This document shows positions 7,250 to 15,431 of a stretch of DNA of 46,937 bases, piece after piece. A program made the position numbers and the translations under genes. The notes under the pieces were generated by a model. It saw nothing but the letters and a program-made list of their open reading frames with translations. It ran no database searches and was not told the DNA's origin. Numbering within the stretch: the first letter of the stretch is position 1; each line of letters starts with the position of its first letter. Source of the DNA: Wenzhouxiangella sp. (GTDB lineage: Bacteria; Pseudomonadota; Gammaproteobacteria; Xanthomonadales; Wenzhouxiangellaceae); the NCBI GenBank assembly GCA_007119095.1, contig SKQI01000010.1, forward strand, positions 1-46,937. Direction: 5' to 3'.

Positions 7250-8371
7250 ATGGCGACTGACTACTACGAAGTGCTTGGTGTGTCGCGCAGCGCCACCCCC
7301 GACGAGCTGAAGAAGGCCTATCGCCGGCTGGCACGGAAGTATCATCCGGATGTGAGTCAGGAGCCGGATGCTGAAGACCGCTTCAAGGAAGTCCAGAAGG
7401 CCTACGAAGTGCTCAAGGACGACAAGAAGCGTGCTGCCTATGATCGCTTCGGTCCCGACGCGGTCAATGGCATGGGGGGTGGTGCCGGCCAGGGAGCCGG
7501 CTTCGGCGATATCAACGATATTTTCGGCGATATTTTCGGCGATATTTTCGGCGGCGGTCGGCGGCGCCAGAGCCAACGCTCGCGTCGTGGGCAGGACTTG
7601 CGATATGAGCTTGAGCTTGACCTCGAAGAGGCAGTCAGCGGCGCCGACAAGGAAATCCGAATTCCTACTGTCGGACGCTGCACAACCTGCGACGGCAGCG
7701 GCTCCAAAAGCGGCAAACTCGAAGTTTGTTCCACTTGCGGAGGCCAGGGTCAGGTAAGAATGCAGCAGGGGATATTCTCTGTGCAGCAAACGTGCCCCAG
7801 CTGCGGCGGCAGTGGCAAGGTCATCAAGGATCCCTGCGACGCTTGTCATGGCAGTGGCCAGGTGCGCGAAACCCGAACGCTCCAGGTCAAGATACCGGCC
7901 GGCGTGGATGAGGGCGATCGTATTCGTTTGAGTGGTGAGGGTGCGGCCGGGGCCCAGGGTGGTCACGCAGGTGACTTGTATGTGGATATCCATGTTCGCC
8001 CACACCCCTTGTTTCAGCGCCAGGGAGATGATCTGTACTGCGAAGTCCCGATCCCGATCACGACTGCGGCCCTGGGGGGGCAGCTCAAGGTGCCCACGCT
8101 GGAAAGCTCTGTCATGCTGAAGATTCCGACCGAAACGCAGTCAGGCAAGCTCTTTCGCCTTCGTGGCAAGGGCGTGCAGTCGGTGCGCAGTCGCAGTGCT
8201 GGCGATCTGTTGTGCCGGGTGATCGTCGAAACCCCGGTCAACCTGACCCGTGATCAAAAGGATTTGTTACGCCGCTTTCAGGAGTCTTTCGGCGAAGGCA
8301 GTGATCACAATCCGCAGTCGTCTGGATGGACCGACAAAGTCAGAAGTTTTTTTGATCGCATGGGTTTGTAG
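7250..8371 (+). CDS. dnaJ: Chaperone DnaJ (Hsp40, type I)
   Basis: DnaK cochaperone, 373 residues. The J domain (1-70) contains HPD within RKYHPDVSQ, followed by a Gly/Phe-rich segment. The zinc domain has four CxxCxGxG repeats (CTTCDGSG, CSTCGGQG, CPSCGGSG, CDACHGSG), and the C-terminal substrate-binding domains are complete. The G/F region contains three DIFG repeats encoded by exact 12-base units. dapB follows 38 bases later on the same strand. Confidence 0.97.
   Translation: MATDYYEVLGVSRSATPDELKKAYRRLARKYHPDVSQEPDAEDRFKEVQKAYEVLKDDKKRAAYDRFGPDAVNGMGGGAGQGAGFGDINDIFGDIFGDIFGGGRRRQSQRSRRGQDLRYELELDLEEAVSGADKEIRIPTVGRCTTCDGSGSKSGKLEVCSTCGGQGQVRMQQGIFSVQQTCPSCGGSGKVIKDPCDACHGSGQVRETRTLQVKIPAGVDEGDRIRLSGEGAAGAQGGHAGDLYVDIHVRPHPLFQRQGDDLYCEVPIPITTAALGGQLKVPTLESSVMLKIPTETQSGKLFRLRGKGVQSVRSRSAGDLLCRVIVETPVNLTRDQKDLLRRFQESFGEGSDHNPQSSGWTDKVRSFFDRMGL
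7517..7552 (+). repeat. Three exact 12-bp tandem units in dnaJ G/F region
   Basis: GATATTTTCGGC is repeated three times without a mismatch (7517-7528, 7529-7540, 7541-7552) and encodes DIFG-DIFG-DIFG. DnaJ proteins often have two such units here; exact nucleotide identity suggests a recent in-frame duplication by slippage. Confidence 0.7.
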
Positions 8372-8409
8372 CTGGCGCAAGGCGAACTTTATCGGCTATC
8401 CTTTGGCCC

Positions 8410-9150
8410 ATGAGTCTGGGTATTTTGGTTAGTGGAGCCAGTGGCACGGTCGGTCAATCCCTGATCGACGTGGTCGCTGAAGACAAGCGCTTCGCCATTC
8501 TCGGCACGGCCTCCAGCGAGCGCTTCTTTGAGCCGGATCTGGGCGCAGACGCAGTCATTGATTTTTCTCATCCCCGCTTGCTGGAGCGCACCCTCGGCTA
8601 TGCCTTGCGCCACCGCTTGCCTCTGGTCACTGGGACGACCGGGCTGGATGGACCGCTCGAAGAGCAGCTGCTCGAGGCGGCGCGCACCATCCCCATTTGT
8701 CACGCCGCGAACTTCAGCGTTGGTATCAACCTGATGATGCGCCTGGTGGCAGAGTCAGCGCGAGTGCTCGACGAGGATTTTGACGTCGAACTCAGCGAAA
8801 TTCACCATCGCCGCAAGATCGACGCGCCATCCGGCACGGCGCTGGCGTTGGCCCGGGCCCTGGTCGGTGCGCGAGGGCTGGTGATGGGGGAGGCGCTGGT
8901 TCATGATCGGAGCCACCACAGGATTCCGCGCAGTCGCGGTGAGATTGGCGTGGGGGTGCTCCGCGGAGGTGATGTGGCGGGAGAGCACACGGTGTATTTC
9001 CTTGGGGCAGGTGAGCGTCTCGAGATTACCCATCGGGCAACAGACCGCCGGATTTTCGCCCGCGGTGCCTTGATGGCCGCACTCCGTCTTCAGGACCGGC
9101 CGGCTGGCATGGTTGAGTTTTCCGACCTGATTCTTGGCAAGATTGCCTGA
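8410..9150 (+). CDS. dapB: 4-hydroxy-tetrahydrodipicolinate reductase
   Basis: Diaminopimelate/lysine pathway enzyme that reduces 4-hydroxy-tetrahydrodipicolinate with NAD(P)H. The 246-residue protein starts MSLGILVSGASGTVGQSL with the GxxGxxG-type nucleotide fold. It has the catalytic and substrate motif EIHHRRKIDAPSGTA (His pair and Lys) and a VGVLRGGDVAGEHTV stretch. It is somewhat shorter than the roughly 270-residue E. coli enzyme, mainly at the N-terminus. The ATG at 8410 follows dnaJ closely; convergent with rne. Confidence 0.94.
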   Translation: MSLGILVSGASGTVGQSLIDVVAEDKRFAILGTASSERFFEPDLGADAVIDFSHPRLLERTLGYALRHRLPLVTGTTGLDGPLEEQLLEAARTIPICHAANFSVGINLMMRLVAESARVLDEDFDVELSEIHHRRKIDAPSGTALALARALVGARGLVMGEALVHDRSHHRIPRSRGEIGVGVLRGGDVAGEHTVYFLGAGERLEITHRATDRRIFARGALMAALRLQDRPAGMVEFSDLILGKIA

Positions 9151-9197
9151 ACAGCTCGGGTAGTACGTTTTCGGGTTGACATTGCTGGCAGTCTGCC

Positions 9198-9225
9198 GGT
9201 GGTCCTCCCGGAGGGAGGCGCCACC
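9198..9225. terminator. Two-part hairpin between convergent dapB and rne
   Basis: Outer stem GGTGG (9198-9202) with CCACC (9221-9225), inner stem CCTCCC (9204-9209) with GGGAGG (9213-9218) around GGA. It sits between two converging genes and can form on both transcripts. A TTTT run follows ten bases downstream on the plus strand; there is none close on the minus strand. Confidence 0.5.
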
Positions 9226-9242
9226 GTACAAGGCCTTTTCAA

Positions 9243-11777
9243 TCAGTCTTTCTTTTCACCATCTTCAGACAGGCGGTAGATGCCGCTGCTTTCCTTTACC
9301 GGTCGCGGGCCGGCATCCTGGCGATCATCCTCAGATGGCTTCTTTGGCGCATTGTCCTGCTTGCCAGTATCTGCTTTGACCGGGGATGATTTCGCTTCCG
9401 ACGACGACTGAGTAGCGGGGTTTTCGCGGGTCGCTGGCTCAGCTGCCTTGGCGGCTGGCTTGTCCTTGGGCGGCTCCGGTGCCTGGTCGGGCTTGCTGTC
9501 TGGCCCCGGATTCGCCTGAACGTGTTGCTTTTTGTCGTCGTTGCCGGGCTTCTGCGACTCGGACTTGGCTCGGTCGTTTGGCTGCTGATCGGTTGCGGGT
9601 TGTGTTTCTGGTTTCTTTTGGCCGGCCTGTGCATCCGAGGTGCCGTTCCCGGCGGCGGCAGCCTTGTCGGAAACGTTTTCTGGTTTCCGGTTTTCGTTGC
9701 CTTTCTGATCCTGTCGGCTGGCGTCTGCAGAGTCTTGCTTGTCTGGCCCAGCTTCCCGAGCTGACTGGTTCCGGTTGTCACCATCACGCGCTGATCGGCG
9801 CTTCTTGCCGCCGCGGCGGCGTCGTTTTTTCTTTTTCTTGGGCCGATTGTCATCGGTGCTGGTATTGTCTGGACGATTGTCGGCGGCTCGATTGCCGGAA
9901 TCATCGTCCTTGCGCCGAGTTTTCTTTTTCTTTTTGCGAGTTGGCCCGCCGCGCGCATTGTTGTCACCGCTTTGCTGATCGTCGCTCTTGACGCGTTTGC
10001 GGTGGTGGTCTTTGGAGAACTGCCCCTTGCGAGAGGAGCCGGCCTTGGACGATTTGGGCGAGCGCTTGTCATCGCTGGCGCCTGAGCCGAACAGGGTTGC
10101 GAACCAGCCCTTGATGATGTCGGTCAGGCTGCGCTTTTTCCGCTCGGGGGCCGGAGCAGTGGGGCGGACGCCGGATACAGCGGCCTGAGTCTCGGGTTTT
10201 GGAGGCGGCTGCTGGGTTTCCTGTCGCTGATAGCCGCCCTGGCTGTCACTGTCCTCTGTGCTGGTCAGTGCATAGCTGGGTTCGTCCACGCTTTCATTGT
10301 GCCGCAGACGCTGAACTTCGAAGCGTGGGGTTTCCAGCCCGTCATTAGCCACGATCGTGATCGGCAGCTTATTGCGCTGCTCAATTTCTGCCAGGGCCGT
10401 CCGCTTTTCATTGAGCAGGAAATTGGCCACGTTGACCGGCGCCTGAACAATGACCCTTGAGGTGTGATCCTTCATGGCCTCTTCTTCGGCCAGGCGGAGG
10501 ATGGACAGGGCCAGCGATTCAATGGAACGAATCGAGCCATGGCCGTCGCAGCGCGGGCAGGTGACGTAGCTCGATTCGCCCAGCGACGGGCGCAGCCGCT
10601 GGCGCGACATTTCGAGCAGCCCAAATCGAGAAATCCTGCCGATTTGCACGCGGGCCTTGTCCATGCGCATGGCTTCGCGCAGCCGCGTCTCAACCTGGCG
10701 CTGCGCATCCTTGCTCATCATGTCAATGAAGTCGATCACTACCAGCCCACCCAGATCGCGGACGCGAAGTTGGCGGGCGATCTCGTCGGCGGCCTCCAGG
10801 TTCGTCTGCAGGGCAGTCTCCTCGATGTCCGCGCCTTTGGTGGCTCGTGCCGAGTTGATATCAATGGATAGCAGGGCTTCTGTGTGGTCGATCACCACGG
10901 CGCCTCCGGAAGGCAGCCGCACCTCTCGAGCAAATGCAGATTCGATCTGGCTTTCAATCTGGTAGCGGGAAAACAGCGGGATGGGGTCGCGATACAGCTT
11001 GAGCTTGCGCAGGTTATGCGGCATGACCTGCTGCATGAACTCCCTGGCATCCTCGAATACCTGCTCATCGTCGATCAGGATTTCACCAATGTCTTCGCGC
11101 AGATAATCTCGCAGCGCGCGAATGATCAGCTTGCTCTCCTGGTAGACCAGAAAAGGCGCCTTGCGCGACCCCGAGGCCTCCTGGATGGCGCTCCACAGTT
11201 GGGTCAGATAGTCCAGATCCCACTGCAGGTCTTCCTGTTCTCGCCCAACACCCGCAGTACGAACGATCAGCCCCATGCCATCCGGGACATTGATCTTCTT
11301 CAAGGTGTCCAGCAGTTCCTTTCGATCGTCTCGCGAGATCTGCCGGGAAACCCCGCCGGCGCGCGGATTGTTGGGCATCAGGACCAGATAGCGTCCCGCC
11401 AGGCTGATGAACGTGGTCAGGGCCGCACCCTTGGTGCCGCGCTCTTCCTTGTCCACCTGGATAATGACTTCCTGGCCGGCCTTGATCGCTTCCTTGATGT
11501 CGACGCGATTGCCGGAGTCCAGCTGCTTTTGCCCCTCTTCGCTGAAGTACTCGCGACTGATTTCCTTCAATGACAGGAAACCATGACGCTCGGAGCCGAA
11601 CTCCACGAAGCAGGCATCGAGGCTTGGTTCGACCCGGGTGATGCGCCCCTTGTAGATGTTTGATTTCTTTTGTTCCTGGGCAGGTACCTCGATATCGAGA
11701 TCCAGTAGTGACTGGCCATCAGCGATTGCGACACGAACCTCTTCCGGCTGGGTCGCGTTAATCAGCATGCGTTTCAT
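9243..11777 (-). CDS. rne: Ribonuclease E
   Basis: Essential endoribonuclease for mRNA decay and rRNA/tRNA processing, 844 residues. The start MKRMLINATQPEEVRVA matches E. coli RNase E. It has an S1 RNA-binding region (about 35-120), the DNase I-like catalytic part with SIDINS and VIDFIDM supplying the metal-binding Asp pair, and the zinc-link CPRCDGHG at about residue 405. From about 520 on it is disordered, with Arg/Lys clusters (KKKKKTRRK; KKKKKRRRRGGKKRR) that would bind RNA or degradosome partners. The tail is shorter than in E. coli (1061 residues). The C-terminal end SGIYRLSEDGEKKD might be a binding microdomain (inference). Confidence 0.97.
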   Translation of the reverse strand: MKRMLINATQPEEVRVAIADGQSLLDLDIEVPAQEQKKSNIYKGRITRVEPSLDACFVEFGSERHGFLSLKEISREYFSEEGQKQLDSGNRVDIKEAIKAGQEVIIQVDKEERGTKGAALTTFISLAGRYLVLMPNNPRAGGVSRQISRDDRKELLDTLKKINVPDGMGLIVRTAGVGREQEDLQWDLDYLTQLWSAIQEASGSRKAPFLVYQESKLIIRALRDYLREDIGEILIDDEQVFEDAREFMQQVMPHNLRKLKLYRDPIPLFSRYQIESQIESAFAREVRLPSGGAVVIDHTEALLSIDINSARATKGADIEETALQTNLEAADEIARQLRVRDLGGLVVIDFIDMMSKDAQRQVETRLREAMRMDKARVQIGRISRFGLLEMSRQRLRPSLGESSYVTCPRCDGHGSIRSIESLALSILRLAEEEAMKDHTSRVIVQAPVNVANFLLNEKRTALAEIEQRNKLPITIVANDGLETPRFEVQRLRHNESVDEPSYALTSTEDSDSQGGYQRQETQQPPPKPETQAAVSGVRPTAPAPERKKRSLTDIIKGWFATLFGSGASDDKRSPKSSKAGSSRKGQFSKDHHRKRVKSDDQQSGDNNARGGPTRKKKKKTRRKDDDSGNRAADNRPDNTSTDDNRPKKKKKRRRRGGKKRRSARDGDNRNQSAREAGPDKQDSADASRQDQKGNENRKPENVSDKAAAAGNGTSDAQAGQKKPETQPATDQQPNDRAKSESQKPGNDDKKQHVQANPGPDSKPDQAPEPPKDKPAAKAAEPATRENPATQSSSEAKSSPVKADTGKQDNAPKKPSEDDRQDAGPRPVKESSGIYRLSEDGEKKD

Positions 11778-12535
11778 TGTCGATGTTCCTCTCGCGCCCC
11801 GGTCCTGTTCTCAAGGACTTGCAGAGGATGCCATCGACCGAGCGAATGACTGCTCGCACGATCTATTGAATGCAGACCGGCCGATAGTCGGATCGGCAAG
11901 CTCGTGCTCGGTCGGGCCTGCGCTTGCTGCGCTCAGGCGTTCCGCTTCGTCTGCAGCTTCATCATCGACGCTGTCCGAGCTTGAAGCAATCGGATAGTCA
12001 TCTGGCATCCATTTCCGGCCTATCAAGCTTTATGCGTACCGGAAGCGCGTATATTTTTTTGGTTGTCTGGCGAGCACCTTCTGGGGCCCGCCTGTTCTAG
12101 GTCACGGGATTCTCATTGGTCTGAACGGCAAGCGCGTGCCTTCGACCCCGGCTGAATATTCCCTGCGACCCGCTTGTTTGTTCAGCATGGCTTCGAGCCT
12201 GTAGGCCCAAACCATGCGGCAAAGCTTCGGTGTTGCGGTGTTCCTGAAGCGCCCGATCATCGCCGGCCATGTTCTCGGCATTGATGCTTTTGGTCACCGA
12301 GTGTCTACCCAGTGTGGCAACATGATGGGTCGGCAATCGGGAAAACGGGCTGACATTCACGGTCGCGATACTGACATGGTTCGCAACCTGACGCCTGGAA
12401 TCACCCCAACCGCAATATACTAGCATTGAAATCGGAGATTTGAAACCTCGATCTAGTATCCTTGTGCGCTGCAAAATGTGCTTGGGGCGGGGCGTTGGGT
12501 TGTCGAGTCGAATAACACAACATTCAGAGGTGGCA
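11778..12535. other. 758-bp intergenic region between rne and rluC
   Basis: Divergent gap. The rne-proximal part carries the stem-loops noted separately. The rluC-proximal part has an AT-rich patch with inverted repeat ATACTAG (12417-12423) / CTAGTAT (12453-12459), inside which AAATC-GGA-GATTT (12429-12441) is a second small dyad. Open frames here (for example minus 12097-12561 and plus 12214-12423) show no family resemblance or good ribosome binding sites, so I call no gene. Confidence 0.6.
11800..11940 (-). promoter_or_regulatory. Structured leader upstream of rne
   Basis: In the 160 bases before the rne ATG several short stem-loops can form. GTCCT/AGGAC (11802-11806 with 11814-11818) is just before the ribosome binding site GAGAGGAA. 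GCCGAT/ATCGGC (11880-11885 with 11892-11897) is perfect, and GCCTG/CAGGC (11916-11920 with 11934-11938) has extra inner pairing. E. coli RNase E represses itself through stem-loops in a long 5' leader; a similar role here is inference. Confidence 0.35.
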
Positions 12536-13477
12536 ATGACGGATCGCGTGTCCGGGGCCAAAGTGCGCTACGTCAAGGTGGCGGCCGATCGGGCCGGTCA
12601 ACGTCTTGATAACTTCCTGCTGGGCCAGCTTGGCGGCGTGCCGCGTAGCCTGGTGTATCGGCTGGTCCGAACCGGACAGGTGCGCGTCAACGGCTCCCGT
12701 GCAAAACCCATGCAAAAACTTCGGACAGGAGATGAGATCCGCATCCCGCCGGTCGCCACTGATGCCCCGCAGCATCGCCAGGTGCCCGACAGCCTGGTCG
12801 AAAGCATTCGTCAAAAGATCATCCATCAGGATCGGGATATCGTCGTCATTGACAAGCCGGCGGGTTTGGCCGTGCATGGCGGCTCTGGTCTAAGTTTTGG
12901 ATTGATGGACGCGATCAACGTCTTGGACAAGTCCTGGAAGCCTGTCCACCGCCTGGATCGGCCCACCAGTGGTCTGCTGCTGCTGGGCTGTCATCACCAG
13001 GCGGTGGTGCAGTTGCAGCGCGCTTTCGCCGAGCGTCAGGTTGAAAAGCGATACCTGACCCTGTTGCGCGGCGAGCTGCCAGAGGACCGGCTTCGCGTCG
13101 ATGTGCCGTTGAAGAAAATTCGCGATGGCAGCGGTCAGCGGCGCGTCATTGCCGCCGATGATGGGCAAACTGCCGTGTCCGAATTCCGGTGCCTGGAGCG
13201 CTTGCCCGGCTTCAGTTTTGCCGAGGTTCAGATTGAAACCGGACGCACTCACCAGATTCGGGCACACGCGCGCTTCATTGGGCACCCCGTGGCGGGTGAC
13301 GAGCGCTACGATGATGCTCCGGGTCCGGCGGGCTTGAAACGCCTGTTTTTGCATGCGCACTTCCTGCGCCTGCGCTGGCCTGAGGATCGTGTCTTCTCAG
13401 CGCCGTTGCCGATTGAACTTGGGCAACTTGTCGAGCGTCTGAGGGAGGGCCAGCAACCGCCCACCCAGCAAAACTAG
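12536..13477 (+). CDS. rluC: 23S rRNA pseudouridine synthase RluC
   Basis: Isomerises uridines of 23S rRNA (955, 2504 and 2580 in E. coli). The protein is 313 residues from ATG 12536 (MTDRVSGAKVRYVKVAADRAGQRLDNFLL), supported by the GAGGTGG ribosome binding site six bases upstream; a start at 12440 would add 32 unrelated residues. An S4 RNA-binding domain (about 18-80) precedes the catalytic domain with HRLDRPTSGLLLLG, whose Asp is the nucleophile, and ETGRTHQIRAH. Adjacent to rne as in Pseudomonas. RluC is favoured over RluD by this synteny. Confidence 0.92.
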   Translation: MTDRVSGAKVRYVKVAADRAGQRLDNFLLGQLGGVPRSLVYRLVRTGQVRVNGSRAKPMQKLRTGDEIRIPPVATDAPQHRQVPDSLVESIRQKIIHQDRDIVVIDKPAGLAVHGGSGLSFGLMDAINVLDKSWKPVHRLDRPTSGLLLLGCHHQAVVQLQRAFAERQVEKRYLTLLRGELPEDRLRVDVPLKKIRDGSGQRRVIAADDGQTAVSEFRCLERLPGFSFAEVQIETGRTHQIRAHARFIGHPVAGDERYDDAPGPAGLKRLFLHAHFLRLRWPEDRVFSAPLPIELGQLVERLREGQQPPTQQN

Positions 13478-13496
13478 CCAAGGAACTTCCGACCTC

Positions 13497-14744
13497 ATGT
13501 ATCAGCCCCTACCATTGTTTGTCGGCCTGCGGTATTTGCGTGCAAAGCGTCGCAACCATTTCATTTCATTCATTTCTCTTATATCCATGGCCGGGATTGC
13601 CCTGGGGGTGATGACGCTGATCACGGTCATCAGCGTGATGAATGGCTTCGAGCGCGAACTGCGCGAGCGCATCCTTGGGATGATCTCGCACGCTACCATC
13701 CAGGCGCCTGACGGTCGATTCGTTGGTTGGGAAAGCGTACTTGAGCAGGCCCGTCAGCACCCGGAAGTGATTGGCGCCGCCCCTTTCGTCGAGCAGGAAA
13801 CCATGCTCAGGGCTGGATCGAGGACTTCGGGGGCACTGGTGCGCGGGGTTGACCCGGCATCCGAGCCCGAGGTTTCCGATATTCATGAGCTGATGGTGCG
13901 CGGTGCGCTCGATGATCTAGCGCCCGGGCAATGGCAAGTGTTGCTGGGCGTCGGCCTTGCCAATCGCCTGGGCGTGGGCCCGGGCGATTCGATCACCATC
14001 TTTGCGCCGGAAATTCGTACCACGCCGGCCGGGGTCGTGCCACAGGTACGGCGCTTCGTTGTCGGTGGCTTGTTCGAGGCCGGTGTCCATGAATATGACA
14101 CCGCGCTGGCGGTCATTCATTACCAGGATGCTCAGCGCCTGTTTCGCCTCGAAGGCAACATCGGTGGTATTCGCCTGAAGCTGACTGACATGATGCGCGC
14201 CCAGCGGGTTGCACGCGAGTTAAGTGCTGAACTGCCTGGTTTCTTTCGGGTGCGCGACTGGACCCAACAGCACGCCAATTTCTTTCGTGCCGTTCAAACC
14301 GAGAAAACGGTGATGTTCATCATCCTCTCTTTGATCATTGCCGTGGCGGCCTTCAATATCATTTCAACGCTGGTCATGGTGGTCACCGACAAGCAGGCCG
14401 ACATCGCCATTCTCAAAACCATGGGGTTGGGCCCACGCCGAATCATGGGGATATTCATGATCCAGGGATCTTTGATTGGCGTGCTTGGCACGATTCTGGG
14501 CGTGATTCTGGGCATCATCCTGGCCCTGAACGTTGAGTCGGTCGTGGGCGCGGTGGAGCGCCTGCTTAGTATCGAGTTCCTGTCGGCCGAGGTCTATTAC
14601 ATCTCCGATCTGCCGTCAGAGCTTCGGGCCGGCGACGTCACTCGTTTTGCGCTGGTAGCGCTTGCCTTGTCCTTGCTGTCGACCATTTATCCGGCCTGGC
14701 GGGCCGCAAAAACGGAACCCGTGGAGGCCTTGCGTTATGAGTGA
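13497..14744 (+). CDS. lolC: Lipoprotein-releasing ABC transporter permease LolC/LolE
   Basis: Inner-membrane permease that extracts outer-membrane lipoproteins and hands them to LolA, 415 residues. It starts MYQPLPLFVGLRYLRAKRRN, with TM1 at about 25-50 (ISLISMAGIALGVMTLITVISVMNGF), a large MacB-like periplasmic domain (50-265), and three C-terminal TM segments including the FtsX-type block MFIILSLIIAVAAFNIISTLVM. The coupling sequence KQADIAILKTMG is visible. Only one permease gene is present next to lolD, so the complex may be built from one LolF-like permease; no lolE is in the window. Confidence 0.92.
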   Translation: MYQPLPLFVGLRYLRAKRRNHFISFISLISMAGIALGVMTLITVISVMNGFERELRERILGMISHATIQAPDGRFVGWESVLEQARQHPEVIGAAPFVEQETMLRAGSRTSGALVRGVDPASEPEVSDIHELMVRGALDDLAPGQWQVLLGVGLANRLGVGPGDSITIFAPEIRTTPAGVVPQVRRFVVGGLFEAGVHEYDTALAVIHYQDAQRLFRLEGNIGGIRLKLTDMMRAQRVARELSAELPGFFRVRDWTQQHANFFRAVQTEKTVMFIILSLIIAVAAFNIISTLVMVVTDKQADIAILKTMGLGPRRIMGIFMIQGSLIGVLGTILGVILGIILALNVESVVGAVERLLSIEFLSAEVYYISDLPSELRAGDVTRFALVALALSLLSTIYPAWRAAKTEPVEALRYE

Positions 14745-15423
14745 ACAGGTAGTTATTCGTTGTCGAGGCCTGGTGCGGCGATTTGTCCAGGGCGAGACGG
14801 TCTTGCCGGTGCTCAACGGCGTCGACTTTGATGTCATGCCCGGGGAAAGCGTGGCCATACTGGGCGCATCCGGGGTGGGGAAGAGTACCTTGCTGCACAT
14901 TCTTGGCGGACTTGATCGGCCCACGGAAGGGCTGGTCGAAATCGAGGGCCAGAACATGGCTGCCGGCAATGAACGCAGTCGAGCCCGCATTCGCAATCGT
15001 TCGCTCGGCTTTGTCTACCAGTTTCATCATTTGCTGCCGGAATTCACCGCCCTGGAAAATGTGGCCATGCCACTGTTGATCCGGGGGGAGCCAGCCCCAT
15101 CGGCGCAAGCTGCAGCCGAGGCCCTGTTGGGGCGGGTTGGCCTCGGCGAGCGGCTGCATCACAAGCCCGGCGAGCTGTCGGGCGGAGAGCGTCAGCGAGC
15201 GGCAGTCGCCCGGGCCTTGATCAATCGGCCCGCCTGCGTGCTCGGCGATGAGCCGACCGGCAATCTGGATGAGCGCAATGCCGCATCGGTCTATGACCTG
15301 ATGCTCGAGCTCAACCAGGAAATGAAAACTTCGATCGTCCTGGTCACGCACGATCCGCGGCTGGCGCGTCGTCTGGATCGACGCCTGGAAATGACCGGTG
15401 GTCTGTTGCACTCCATAGCCTGA
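14737..15423 (+). CDS. lolD: Lipoprotein-releasing ABC transporter ATPase LolD
   Basis: ATPase partner of LolC, 228 residues from ATG 14737, which overlaps the end of lolC by eight bases (ATGAGTGA), a coupling arrangement. Walker A is GASGVGKST, the Q-loop region FVYQFHHLLPEFTALENV, the signature LSGGERQRAAVARAL, Walker B VLGDEPTGNLD and the switch His VTHDP. The longer frame from 14662 lies inside lolC and is rejected. Confidence 0.95.
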   Translation: MSEQVVIRCRGLVRRFVQGETVLPVLNGVDFDVMPGESVAILGASGVGKSTLLHILGGLDRPTEGLVEIEGQNMAAGNERSRARIRNRSLGFVYQFHHLLPEFTALENVAMPLLIRGEPAPSAQAAAEALLGRVGLGERLHHKPGELSGGERQRAAVARALINRPACVLGDEPTGNLDERNAASVYDLMLELNQEMKTSIVLVTHDPRLARRLDRRLEMTGGLLHSIA

Positions 15424-15431
15424 TCAGGTCG

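Noticed and set aside
11811..12026. 71-codon minus-strand frame just upstream of rne
   Set aside because: Ser/Ala/Asp-rich with no family resemblance; the region is better read as rne leader with stem-loops.
12097..12561. 154-codon minus-strand frame in the rne-rluC gap
   Set aside because: Composition is random-looking, there is no ribosome binding site or recognisable domain, and it runs into the rluC start region.
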